This document shows, piece by piece, positions 42,618 to 50,743 of a DNA stretch of 50,792 nt. How positions within the stretch are numbered: position 1 is the first letter of the stretch; each line of letters starts with the position of its first letter. Source of the stretch: 38-11 sp964539975 (lineage in GTDB: Bacteria; Bacillota; Clostridia; Tissierellales; Dethiosulfatibacteraceae); assembly GCA_964539975.1 (NCBI GenBank), contig CAZIKK010000017.1, positions 1 through 50,792 on the forward strand, read 5' to 3'. A program made the translations under genes and the position numbers. The notes beneath the pieces were generated by a model. The model was not told where the DNA came from. It saw nothing but the letters and a program-made list of their open reading frames with translations, and did not search any database.

Positions 42618-43430
42618 ATGGATAAATTAATTATTACGGTTGCTTTAACAGGAGCAGAGGTAACAAGAGAACTTCAACCCAATCTACCTCTAACTCCAGA
42701 TGAAATAGCTGAAGATGCTTTTGCCTGCTATCAAGCTGGCGCATCCATCGTTCATGTTCACGCTCGTGATGAAGAAGGAAAACCCACACAGGATTATGCT
42801 GTTTACAAAAATATTCAGGATAAAATAAAAGCAAAATGCAATGTGATTTTCCAACCTTCCACTGGTGGTGCCGTTTGGCACTCAGCAGAAGAGCGCATGC
42901 AGCCAATCGAACTGAAGCCTGAAATGGCCACACTAAGTACTGGAACAACCAATTTTGGGGATGACGTATTCATGAATACGGAAGCCTATATTGAAAAATT
43001 TGCTGTTCGTATGAAAGAATTAGGTGTCAAACCAGAGATTGAATGCTTTGAAAGAGGGATGATCACAACAGCCTTACGTTACGCAAAAAAAGGCATCTTG
43101 AAAACACCTCTTCATTTCGATTTTGTCTTAGGAGTGCCTGGAGCTTGTCCTGGAGAGGTCAGAGATTTATTGTACATGGTCGAGAGCATTCCTTCCGATT
43201 CCACTTGGACAGTGGCAGGAATTGGACGTTATGAGCTGCCCTTGGCAACAGCAGCCATTCTACTTGGCGGACATGTTCGTGTAGGATTTGAGGATAATAT
43301 CTATTACGGAAAAGGTGTATTGGCCGACTCTAATGCTCAACTAGTTGAAAGAATCGTCCGGTTAGCAAAAGAGCTGGGTAGAGAAGTGGCCACTCCAGAT
43401 GAAGCCAGAGCCATACTAGGTCTTAAGTAG
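42618..43430 (+). CDS. Beta-keto acid cleavage enzyme (BKACE/DUF849, Kce-like)
   Basis: Zinc enzyme family that condenses a beta-keto acid with acetyl-CoA and cleaves it; the founding member, Kce, acts on 3-keto-5-aminohexanoate in lysine fermentation. In 270 residues the zinc ligands H46 and H48 (HVHARD) and E225, plus E14, R221 and D226 of the active site, are in Kce-like order. No kamDE or kal gene is nearby, so the substrate is open. ATG 42618 has GGAGG 5 bases upstream; an earlier ATG overlaps that site. A weak TATATT/TATTAA region precedes it. Confidence 0.88.
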   Translation: MDKLIITVALTGAEVTRELQPNLPLTPDEIAEDAFACYQAGASIVHVHARDEEGKPTQDYAVYKNIQDKIKAKCNVIFQPSTGGAVWHSAEERMQPIELKPEMATLSTGTTNFGDDVFMNTEAYIEKFAVRMKELGVKPEIECFERGMITTALRYAKKGILKTPLHFDFVLGVPGACPGEVRDLLYMVESIPSDSTWTVAGIGRYELPLATAAILLGGHVRVGFEDNIYYGKGVLADSNAQLVERIVRLAKELGREVATPDEARAILGLK

Positions 43431-43439
43431 TTCCATCCA

Positions 43440-43466
43440 AAAAAAGACGCATTCAGCGTCTTTTTT
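43440..43466. terminator. Bidirectional terminator (BKACE gene / ATP synthase operon)
   Basis: AAAAAAGACGC (43440-43450) / GCGTCTTTTTT (43456-43466), 11-bp stem with loop ATTCA and U/A runs on both sides, 10 bases from the BKACE stop and 8 from the atpC stop. Confidence 0.92.
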
Positions 43467-43474
43467 CATGTTCT

Positions 43475-43885
43475 CTATTTTCTTGGAGATACTTTTGCTA
43501 CTCCTATTCGTGCCGCGGCTTTTTTTAATGCAATTTCCGCTCGGAGTATGTCTAAGTCTGCACTCTTTTGTTGCAACCTCTTTTCGGCCCTTTCTCTTGC
43601 TCTTTGCGCTCTTTCAATGTCAATTTCCTCAGGCCATTCAGCTGTATCCGAAAGAATAACCACTTTTTCCTTAGTCACCTGCATATAACCTTGAGAAACG
43701 GCAGCCAATCGGTATTGTCCATTCTGTTTGATCTTAACCTGTCCAATTTGCAATGGTGTTATAAAGGGCTCATGATTCTTCATAATGCCGATATCTCCTT
43801 CGACCCCTCTAGCAATAACCATCTCAACTTCTTCATTAAAGAAAAGTCTGACAGGTGTAACAATTTCTAGTGTGAATTTTGACAT
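43475..43885 (-). CDS. atpC: F1 ATP synthase epsilon subunit
   Basis: Central-stalk subunit, 136 residues: N-terminal beta sandwich (EIVTPVRLFFNEEVEMVIARGVEGDIGI, GYMQVTKEKVVIL) and a C-terminal helical hairpin (about 90-130, rich in RAQRARERAEKRL) that can inhibit ATP hydrolysis. AAGGATGG precedes the ATG. Last gene of the atp operon, followed by a bidirectional terminator. Confidence 0.97.
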   Translation of the reverse strand: MSKFTLEIVTPVRLFFNEEVEMVIARGVEGDIGIMKNHEPFITPLQIGQVKIKQNGQYRLAAVSQGYMQVTKEKVVILSDTAEWPEEIDIERAQRARERAEKRLQQKSADLDILRAEIALKKAAARIGVAKVSPRK

Positions 43886-43917
43886 GCGTTCACCATCCTT
43901 TTCTACTTAAAGGTTTA

Positions 43918-45330
43918 TCAAGCATCTCTTTGCTTTTTCATTTTTTCTGCTTTTTTGACAACATCGTCAATCGTTCCAACCATCAAAAATGCTTGTTCTG
44001 GCAAATGATCATGCTTACCTTCTAGTATCTCTTTGAATCCTCGAATGGTTTCTTTCAATGGAACGTAAACACCTGGTGTCCCCGTAAATTGTTCCGCCAC
44101 GTGGAAGTTTTGAGACAAGAATCTTTCAATCCTTCTAGCTCTTGCAACAATCACCTTATCTTCTTCCGACAGTTCATCCATTCCTAAAATGGCAATAATA
44201 TCCAACAATTCATTGTATCTTTGCAACACTTCTTGGACCCCTCTAGCTATTCGATAATGCTCATCTCCAATGATCACTGGATCCAAGATTCTGGAAGTAG
44301 AATCCAAAGGATCCACTGCGGGATAAATTCCCTTTTCTGATATTTTACGAGACAATACAGTGGTCGCGTCCAAGTGGGCAAATGTCGTGGCTGGCGCTGG
44401 GTCTGTCAAGTCATCCGCTGGTACGTAAACGGCCTGAACCGATGTAATGGATCCTTTCTTAGTCGAAGTGATCCGCTCTTGCAAAACACCCATTTCCGTC
44501 GCTAGTGTAGGCTGGTATCCAACTGCTGAAGGCATTCTTCCCAACAAAGCCGACACTTCTGAGCCTGCTTGTGTAAATCGGAAGATATTGTCAATAAACA
44601 ATAAGACATCCTGTTCTTCTTCATCTCTGAAATGCTCTGCCATTGTCAAGCCTGACAATCCAACACGCATTCTTGCTCCAGGTGGCTCGTTCATTTGTCC
44701 GAATACCAAAGCGGTTTTGTCAATGACTCCAGAATCCATCATTTCATAATATAGGTCGTTACCTTCCCTTGTTCTTTCACCAACACCTGCAAACACAGAC
44801 AAACCACCATGTTCTTTGGCAATGTTGTTGATCAGTTCCTGAATCAGAACAGTCTTTCCTACGCCTGCTCCCCCAAAGAGTCCAATTTTACCACCTTTGG
44901 AATAAGGACAAATCAAGTCAACCACTTTAATGCCTGTCTCAAATATCTCTGTGCTAGTGCTTTGATCTTCATAGCTTGGTGCTTCACGATGAATCGGAGA
45001 TCTTTTATCTGTTTTTGCTTCTGGCTTACCATCTATGGGTTCCCCAAGGACGTTGAACATTCTGCCCAATATTTCCTTGCCTACTGGCACACTAATAGGT
45101 GCGCCTGTATTGATTGCTTCCATTCCTCTTGTGAATCCATCTGTTGAGTCCATGGCAATACATCTAACTGTATCGTCTCCAATATGCTGGGCCACTTCCG
45201 CAACAACTACTTTGTCTCCTATGCTTATTTCAATGGCATTTAGCAGTTCTGGTAAATTGTCTTCACTGAACTCAATATCCAGGACAGCACCAATAACCTG
45301 CTTTACTCTGCCTTTATTTAAATCAGCCAT
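43918..45330 (-). CDS. atpD: F1 ATP synthase beta subunit
   Basis: Catalytic subunit, 470 residues. Walker A GGAGVGKT, the catalytic-glutamate region GVGERTREGNDLY, Walker B DVLLFIDNI and the DELSEED lever (here MDELSEED) are intact. ATG is preceded by AAAGGAAG. It follows atpG by 20 bases in the operon. Confidence 0.99.
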   Translation of the reverse strand: MADLNKGRVKQVIGAVLDIEFSEDNLPELLNAIEISIGDKVVVAEVAQHIGDDTVRCIAMDSTDGFTRGMEAINTGAPISVPVGKEILGRMFNVLGEPIDGKPEAKTDKRSPIHREAPSYEDQSTSTEIFETGIKVVDLICPYSKGGKIGLFGGAGVGKTVLIQELINNIAKEHGGLSVFAGVGERTREGNDLYYEMMDSGVIDKTALVFGQMNEPPGARMRVGLSGLTMAEHFRDEEEQDVLLFIDNIFRFTQAGSEVSALLGRMPSAVGYQPTLATEMGVLQERITSTKKGSITSVQAVYVPADDLTDPAPATTFAHLDATTVLSRKISEKGIYPAVDPLDSTSRILDPVIIGDEHYRIARGVQEVLQRYNELLDIIAILGMDELSEEDKVIVARARRIERFLSQNFHVAEQFTGTPGVYVPLKETIRGFKEILEGKHDHLPEQAFLMVGTIDDVVKKAEKMKKQRDA

Positions 45331-45350
45331 TTTTTATCACTTCCTTTCAA

Positions 45351-46202
45351 CTAGTTTAACGCATCCGCACCTGCGACAATCTCAGTAATCTCTTGTGTGA
45401 TTGATGCTTGTCTGGCTCTGTTGTAAAGCAATTGCAACTCACCTATCATATCCTTCGCATTATCTGTCGCACTTTCCATAGCAATTCTTCTCGCACCAGA
45501 TTCACTGGCGGATGCTTCTATGGCAGCACCGTATAGTACACTATTCAAATACTTAGGAATCAAATAATCCAAAACACTTTCAGGCGAAGGTTCGTATCTG
45601 AACAACATTTTCTTCTTGATTCTCGATTCATCGATGACAACCGGCAACAGCCTTAGGGCCTTTGGTTCGTATGAAATGGTACTGATGAATTCGGTGTAGA
45701 CTAGGTAAATTTCATCAATCTCTTTTTTTAGGTACATCTCGACTATTTGTCTTCCTATTTCCTGAGAAACTTCTATCGAAGGTGATTCTGATACGCCTAT
45801 GTAGCTGTCTATGACCTCGTGGCCTCTGCGTTTGAAATAGTCCCGTCCTTTTGATCCAATGGCAATCAATTTGCTATGCTTCTTTTCTGCAATTTTCTCT
45901 TCCACTAGTTTGCATACATTGGCGTTATATCCACCTGCAAGCCCTCTATCACCTGTGATGACCACAAACAAAGTATTGTTGATTTCTCTATGGTCAACAA
46001 ATGGATGCTTAAATCCTTTTGAATGACCAATGATTTCATGGATAGAGTCCAAAATTGTCTCAAAATAAGGTTTTGATGCTTCTAGCTTTGTTCTGGCACG
46101 CTTAAGTTTTGCTGTAGCAACCAGCTCCATCGCTTTTGTGATCTGCATAGTACTGGTTACACTTTTAATTCGTCTTTTGACGTCAATCATATTCTGACCC
46201 AA
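45351..46202 (-). CDS. atpG: F1 ATP synthase gamma subunit
   Basis: Rotor shaft of F1, 283 residues. Long N- and C-terminal helices form the coiled coil (DVKRRIKSVTSTMQITKAMELVA at the start; ATDNAKDMIGELQLLYNRARQASITQEI at the end), with the central VITGDRGLAGGYN. The start is TTG with GGGAGGTG 5 bases upstream; an in-frame ATG four codons on is too far from that site. Confidence 0.98.
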   Translation of the reverse strand: MGQNMIDVKRRIKSVTSTMQITKAMELVATAKLKRARTKLEASKPYFETILDSIHEIIGHSKGFKHPFVDHREINNTLFVVITGDRGLAGGYNANVCKLVEEKIAEKKHSKLIAIGSKGRDYFKRRGHEVIDSYIGVSESPSIEVSQEIGRQIVEMYLKKEIDEIYLVYTEFISTISYEPKALRLLPVVIDESRIKKKMLFRYEPSPESVLDYLIPKYLNSVLYGAAIEASASESGARRIAMESATDNAKDMIGELQLLYNRARQASITQEITEIVAGADALN

Positions 46203-46235
46203 GTTTTCACCTCCCGTCAGATTCTATCGCTTATC

Positions 46236-47744
46236 TTAAGATAAAAATTCCTTTTTGAACTCTTCCGCTGCTTCTTCCAATTTTCCTTTGGTTTCATCGT
46301 CAATTTTCTTAGACTCATAAATTACTTTCCCTATCTCAGGATAATTTGTGTCCATAAAATCATAAAATCTTTTTTCAAATTCTGTGATTTTATCAACTGG
46401 AATATCTTTAAGAAGCCTTTGATTCGCCAAATAGATCATCATAACTTGCTTTTCAACACCAATCGGCTCGTATTGAGGTTGTTTGATGATCTGCATCAGC
46501 CTTTCTCCATGATCTAAAGTTGCTTTTGTTTCCGGATCCAATTCAGAGCCAAATTGTGCAAATGCAGCCAACTCTCTGTATTGAGCCAACTCAAGCTTTA
46601 ACATCCCGGCAACGGACTTCATCGCTTTGATCTGGGCTGAACCTCCTACCCTTGATACAGACAAACCTGCATTGATAGCTGGCCTTTGTCCCGAGTTGAA
46701 CAACTCCGTTTCCAAGAATATTTGACCATCTGTGATTGAGATCACGTTGGTTGGGATATAAGCAGATATATCACCTGCTTGGGTTTCTATAATCGGTAGT
46801 GCCGTAATGGATCCACCTCCATAAGCATCATCCAATCTTGCTGCTCTTTCCAAAAGTCTTGAATGCAAATAGAAAACATCTCCAGGGTACGCTTCACGTC
46901 CCGGTGGTCTTCTCAATAACAGCGACATCGCACGATAAGCCACCGCATGTTTTGACAAGTCATCATAAATAATCAAAACATCTTTGCCATTGTACATGAA
47001 CTCTTCCCCTATTGCGACACCTGCATATGGCGCAATATATTGAAGCGGTGCCATCTCACTGGCTGTCGCTGCTACAACGATGGTATAGTCCATTGCGCCA
47101 CTGTTTTCCAGTACCTCAACTTGCTTGGCGACTGTAGACCTTTTTTGTCCAATAGCCACATAAATACAAATAACATCCTGACCCTTTTGGTTCAATATTG
47201 TATCAATTGCAATCGCTGTTTTCCCGGTTTGTCTATCGCCAATAATCAGTTCTCTTTGTCCTCTACCAATCGGTATCATGGAGTCAATCGCCTTGATCCC
47301 TGTCTGAAGTGGCACAGATACTGATTTTCTAGTAATAACACCTGATGCTTTTGCCTCTATGGGTCTGAATTTATCTGATTCTATCGGCCCTTTGCCATCT
47401 ATTGGCTGTCCTAGCGAATTCACAACTCGGCCTAACATTGCATCCCCAACAGGCACTTCTACTATCCTCTTGGTTCTTTTAACCGTGTCTCCTTCTTTGA
47501 TTTCCTGATCATTCCCCATTAAAACGCACCCAACATTATCTTCTTCTAGGTTAAGTGCCATTCCGTAAGTATCATGACCAAAATCAAGGAGTTCACCGTA
47601 CATGCAATTTTCAAGACCGTGGATCCTGGCTATTCCATCACCAACTTGAATAACTGTTCCAACATCAACCGTGTCAAGTTTTGTATCATATCTTTTTATC
47701 TGTTCTTTTATGATTGAGCTTATTTCTTCTGGTCTTAAACTCAT
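46236..47744 (-). CDS. atpA: F1 ATP synthase alpha subunit
   Basis: Non-catalytic nucleotide-binding subunit, 502 residues. P-loop GDRQTGKTA, VGRVVNSLGQPIDG, SLLLRRPPGREAYPGDVFYLHSRLLERAA and the VSRVGGSAQIKAMK region are standard. ATG 47742-47744 gives the normal MSLRPEEIS start and lies about 9 bases after AGGGGTG; GTG and ATG codons up to four codons earlier overlap that site. Confidence 0.99.
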   Translation of the reverse strand: MSLRPEEISSIIKEQIKRYDTKLDTVDVGTVIQVGDGIARIHGLENCMYGELLDFGHDTYGMALNLEEDNVGCVLMGNDQEIKEGDTVKRTKRIVEVPVGDAMLGRVVNSLGQPIDGKGPIESDKFRPIEAKASGVITRKSVSVPLQTGIKAIDSMIPIGRGQRELIIGDRQTGKTAIAIDTILNQKGQDVICIYVAIGQKRSTVAKQVEVLENSGAMDYTIVVAATASEMAPLQYIAPYAGVAIGEEFMYNGKDVLIIYDDLSKHAVAYRAMSLLLRRPPGREAYPGDVFYLHSRLLERAARLDDAYGGGSITALPIIETQAGDISAYIPTNVISITDGQIFLETELFNSGQRPAINAGLSVSRVGGSAQIKAMKSVAGMLKLELAQYRELAAFAQFGSELDPETKATLDHGERLMQIIKQPQYEPIGVEKQVMMIYLANQRLLKDIPVDKITEFEKRFYDFMDTNYPEIGKVIYESKKIDDETKGKLEEAAEEFKKEFLS

Positions 47745-47763
47745 TGCTTTCATCACCCCTGTC

Positions 47764-48306
47764 TTATACGATTATTTCTTTCAAATTACTTTGAAGTTTG
47801 TTTAGTCTTCCTTTCAGGGTGCCGTCGATCACTTTGTCTCCTAATTTAATCATGACACCTCCCAATAGGTTTTCATCTATTTGATTATTTAGTTCGATTT
47901 GCTTTCCAGCCATTGCTGCCAGTTTATTCTGCAACGAGGCTGCTTCTTCTTCGCCTAATGGTCTTGTTGTATAGGCGGTTGCTTTAATGATTCCTTTATG
48001 TTCATAAACCAACGCCTCAAAAGCTTTCGCAATCGTCAGCAATTCTTTCAATCGCCTCTTATCCAAAAGTATCTTGATGAAATGATTCATTTCTTCACTC
48101 AATCGAGTACCAAAAACCTCCAAAAAAACATGCTTCTTCTCTTCCGTCTTGATTTTCGGTGATTTGAGAATTTCAAAAAAATCCGGGTACTCATGGCATG
48201 CCGCCACAATCGCTTTGATCTCCTCAAGATATAAGTCAAGAGAATCTTTCTCCAATCCCACGTCAAACAATGCCTGTGAATACACTTTAGCTACTAATTC
48301 TGCCAC
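47764..48306 (-). CDS. atpH: F1 ATP synthase delta subunit
   Basis: Peripheral-stalk connector of 180 residues, joining alpha to the b subunits. The N-terminal helical bundle (VAKVYSQALFDVGLEK) and C-terminal DENLLGGVMIKLGDKVIDGTLKGRL are family signatures. The start is GTG, overlapping atpF by 13 bases, with a weak GGGTGATG site upstream. Confidence 0.97.
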   Translation of the reverse strand: MAELVAKVYSQALFDVGLEKDSLDLYLEEIKAIVAACHEYPDFFEILKSPKIKTEEKKHVFLEVFGTRLSEEMNHFIKILLDKRRLKELLTIAKAFEALVYEHKGIIKATAYTTRPLGEEEAASLQNKLAAMAGKQIELNNQIDENLLGGVMIKLGDKVIDGTLKGRLNKLQSNLKEIIV

Positions 48307-48803
48307 GGTTCATCACCCACTTGTTCTATGAATTTATTTACTAGGGCTTTCCCTTTGGTCTCATCTACTTCTTCTTCCAGAATTTTTGCAGCCGCTAAAA
48401 TTGCCAATGTAGATATTTCATCTTTGATCTCATTGACTGCTTTTTTTCTTTCCTGAAGAATGTCTTCCTCTGCTTTTTTCTTAAGCTTTGTCGCTTCATT
48501 CTTCGCTTCTTGCAACATCTTTTCAGCCTTTTCATCGGCATTTCTTTTGGCTTTCTCAATTAAGGCTCTCCCTTCTTCTTGAGCAACCTCTAGTTTGTTT
48601 TGATATTGCGTTTTGTAGTTTTCCGCTTCTTCTGTCATTCTTTCTGCATCATTCAATGCGTCTTCAATGCTCTTTTCTCTGCTTTCCATCATGGATGTGA
48701 CTGGCACAAACAAAAACTTCTTCAACAAATAAAAGAGAATCAATGCATTGACAATGGTAAATATTATGGTCCAGTTAAATCCAACCAACTGTTCCCTCAG
48801 CAT
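48294..48803 (-). CDS. atpF: F0 ATP synthase b subunit
   Basis: Peripheral stator stalk, 169 residues: one N-terminal transmembrane helix (about 7-27, FNWTIIFTIVNALILFYLL) and a long charged coiled coil (about 40-150). ATG 48801-48803 is chosen because GGAGG lies 7 bases upstream; a frame six codons longer overlaps that site. A single b gene is seen, so a homodimer is expected. Confidence 0.96.
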   Translation of the reverse strand: MLREQLVGFNWTIIFTIVNALILFYLLKKFLFVPVTSMMESREKSIEDALNDAERMTEEAENYKTQYQNKLEVAQEEGRALIEKAKRNADEKAEKMLQEAKNEATKLKKKAEEDILQERKKAVNEIKDEISTLAILAAAKILEEEVDETKGKALVNKFIEQVGDEPWQN

Positions 48804-48852
48804 CAAGTCGCCTCCTTCCATAGTATGATTTGATCAAATCAAATCATGGGTT

Positions 48853-49119
48853 TTAAAGTAAATTAAGTAATGGATTGGCAAACAATAAGACTAATGCAAT
48901 TACCAAGGCATAGATACCTGTTGTCTCTGCAACAGCCGCACCAAGCAGCATTGTTCTCAAAATATCACCTTGTGCTTCCGGTTGTCTTCCAACGCCCTCT
49001 GCTCCTTTACCCGCTGCATATCCTTGACCGATTCCAGGTCCTATTCCTGCGATCATCGCTAGTCCTGCTCCGATAGCTGAAGCTGCTAATATTAATGCTC
49101 TTCCTGTGATTTGTTCCAT
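48853..49119 (-). CDS. atpE: F0 ATP synthase c subunit, Na+-type
   Basis: Ring-forming two-helix proteolipid of 88 residues. Its Na+-binding positions agree in number with the Ilyobacter tartaricus c subunit: Q32, V63, E65, T66 (Ser there) and Y70, within GIGPGIGQGYAAGKG and VAETTGIY. The loop RQPEA is conserved. H+-type rings lack the Q plus ES/ET pair, so a sodium-coupled synthase is predicted. AAGGAGG precedes the ATG. Confidence 0.98.
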   Translation of the reverse strand: MEQITGRALILAASAIGAGLAMIAGIGPGIGQGYAAGKGAEGVGRQPEAQGDILRTMLLGAAVAETTGIYALVIALVLLFANPLLNLL

Positions 49120-49160
49120 GATTAAATCCTCCTTAAACTCTCAATTCAAATTTTTTTCTC

Positions 49161-49892
49161 TTAGTCCATGGCCATGGAAATGTACACCATAGTCAACATT
49201 GTGAAAATAAATGATTGTAGTATGCCTGCAAACAAGTCAAAATAGACATGTAATACTGCAGGTAGTCCTGTTTGGAAAATCGGTAGTGCTGAAGGTCCAA
49301 ATAGCATGCCGCTTAGTCCGCCCAAAGCGTTGTAAACTAAACTCATGATGATAAAGCCACCAATGATATTACCGAATAGACGAAAACCCAACGAAATGGG
49401 TGTGGCAATCTCACTAATAAGATTAATCGGCAACATAAAGAATACCGGTTCGGCAAAACCTTTCAAATAACCACCCACGCCTTTTCTTTTTGTTCCATTT
49501 ACATGAATAAGAACAAAGGTAATCAGCGCCAATCCCAGTGTTGTATTTAAATCTGCTGTAGGTGGTCTGATGGCAAAAAGACCCAGAATATTTGAGACTG
49601 CCAAGAAAATCAGTAAAGTTCCCATATATGGTGCAAAAGCCATTTTGTCTTCACCCATGGTCTGTTTTGTCAAATTGTTGATTGCGCCAACAAGTATTTC
49701 CAAAACCATTTGCAATTTACCTGGAACCTTTTCAAGCTTTTTAGTGGCCATTATTGAGAAAACAACCAGCACAAGCATAATAATCCAAGTCACCAAAACC
49801 GTTTCTGTGACTTTAAACGTGCCTAAAAAATCAAGTCCTGGTACGGTGACTCCTGAATCCCAAATGATCCGTGGTCCAAATCCACTCTCCAT
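49161..49892 (-). CDS. atpB: F0 ATP synthase a subunit
   Basis: Stator channel subunit, 243 residues with five to six hydrophobic helices. The essential arginine is in ISLGFRLFGNIIGGF; LPINLISEIATPIS before it and VHVYFDLFAGILQSFIFTML near the C-terminus complete the c-ring interface. ATG 49890-49892 overlaps the atpI stop by one base and lies 7 bases after GGAGG; the preceding GTG is closer than usual. Confidence 0.97.
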   Translation of the reverse strand: MESGFGPRIIWDSGVTVPGLDFLGTFKVTETVLVTWIIMLVLVVFSIMATKKLEKVPGKLQMVLEILVGAINNLTKQTMGEDKMAFAPYMGTLLIFLAVSNILGLFAIRPPTADLNTTLGLALITFVLIHVNGTKRKGVGGYLKGFAEPVFFMLPINLISEIATPISLGFRLFGNIIGGFIIMSLVYNALGGLSGMLFGPSALPIFQTGLPAVLHVYFDLFAGILQSFIFTMLTMVYISMAMD

Positions 49893-50299
49893 CACTTCTC
49901 CTCCTTTCTTGCGAAAATTCTTTTATAATAAGCCTTGTCATTAAATAAGTTGGTAACAAGGATTATAAACTTAATTGATACTAAACCAGCCAAAGTACCG
50001 AGTGTGTGTATATAATCTGCCTTCAAAGAAACAAATAACACCACCCCCATAATGGCATATCTCACAAAATAGTTTGCTGTCGCATAACCTTGGGCTTTTC
50101 CAAGAGGCATTGTCACAGCTCTTTCCAAAGTCTTGGCTAATTGGATAAAATTCAATATGCCAATAAGGCCTCCAAAAACCAATCCTGCAATCCAAATTTT
50201 AGGATTGTCCGCCAGAATCAGAGCAATCAGCGATAAAACCGCCAAGGTCAGCAAGACTATCTTGATAATTCTTACTTGCAATTCAAACGTGTGCTTCAT
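49892..50299 (-). CDS. atpI: ATP synthase assembly protein, AtpI/subunit I-like
   Basis: Membrane protein of about 135 residues with four hydrophobic segments, lying between atpZ and atpB. Subunit I-type proteins help assemble c rings, with known examples in Na+ synthases; sequence conservation is low, so the call rests on topology and position. ATG 50297-50299 (GGTG at 5 bases) is chosen; TTG and GTG starts up to eight codons upstream, overlapping the atpZ stop, are possible. Confidence 0.8.
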   Translation of the reverse strand: MKHTFELQVRIIKIVLLTLAVLSLIALILADNPKIWIAGLVFGGLIGILNFIQLAKTLERAVTMPLGKAQGYATANYFVRYAIMGVVLFVSLKADYIHTLGTLAGLVSIKFIILVTNLFNDKAYYKRIFARKEEK

Positions 50300-50319
50300 G
50301 ATTTCACCATTCACAATCC

Positions 50320-50535
50320 TCAATCATCTTTCTTCATCGCAATTTTAAATAAATTCACAAAAGCTGCCACCACACCCATAATTAAGAAAATAAATAAAAA
50401 AAGATACCCTGTATTCAATTTGTTATCCAAAAATCTTCCGATAAACAATCCCACCATAATGGGGACCACCATGACAATCCCAATTTGAGTCAATAATGTG
50501 AGATTTTTGAGTATTTTATATCGATTATCACTCAT
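50320..50535 (-). CDS. atpZ: AtpZ/AtpI-family two-helix membrane protein
   Basis: First gene of the atp operon, 71 residues. Two transmembrane helices (about 15-37 and 42-64) flank GRFLDNKLNTGYLF, matching the G-x-LD...T pattern of AtpZ, which is linked with Mg2+/Ca2+ uptake or c-ring assembly in some bacteria. ATG 50533-50535 is preceded by AAAGGAATAG; an upstream frame extends twelve codons without a ribosome site. Confidence 0.8.
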   Translation of the reverse strand: MSDNRYKILKNLTLLTQIGIVMVVPIMVGLFIGRFLDNKLNTGYLFLFIFLIMGVVAAFVNLFKIAMKKDD

Positions 50536-50588
50536 TTCTATTCCTTTTTTTATGTGTGTCCTAGTCTGCATACTACTCCGTAAAAAGC

Positions 50589-50617
50589 ATTATATACTCT
50601 TTTTGTTCAAAGTTCAA
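50589..50617 (-). promoter_or_regulatory. Sigma-A promoter of the ATP synthase operon
   Basis: TTGAAC (50612-50617), 17-base spacer, TATAAT (50589-50594) on the minus strand, about 50 bases before atpZ. TTGAAC is repeated seven bases downstream. Confidence 0.7.
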
Positions 50618-50663
50618 CCATTGGGATATCTTGTTTTCAGGACGGAAATAGAAACGTTTTCAT

Positions 50664-50701
50664 AAAAAAATGGAGTAACAAATCGACTTCGTTACTCCAT
50701 T
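50664..50701 (-). terminator. Rho-independent terminator upstream of the atp operon
   Basis: AATGGAGTAAC (50669-50679) / GTTACTCCATT (50691-50701), 11-bp stem, 11-base loop and a U run (50664-50670) on the minus strand. It closes the gene that ends at 50744. Confidence 0.9.
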
Positions 50702-50743
50702 AACAATTACAATCATATCATAGTCATAAAATCGTGTCAATCC

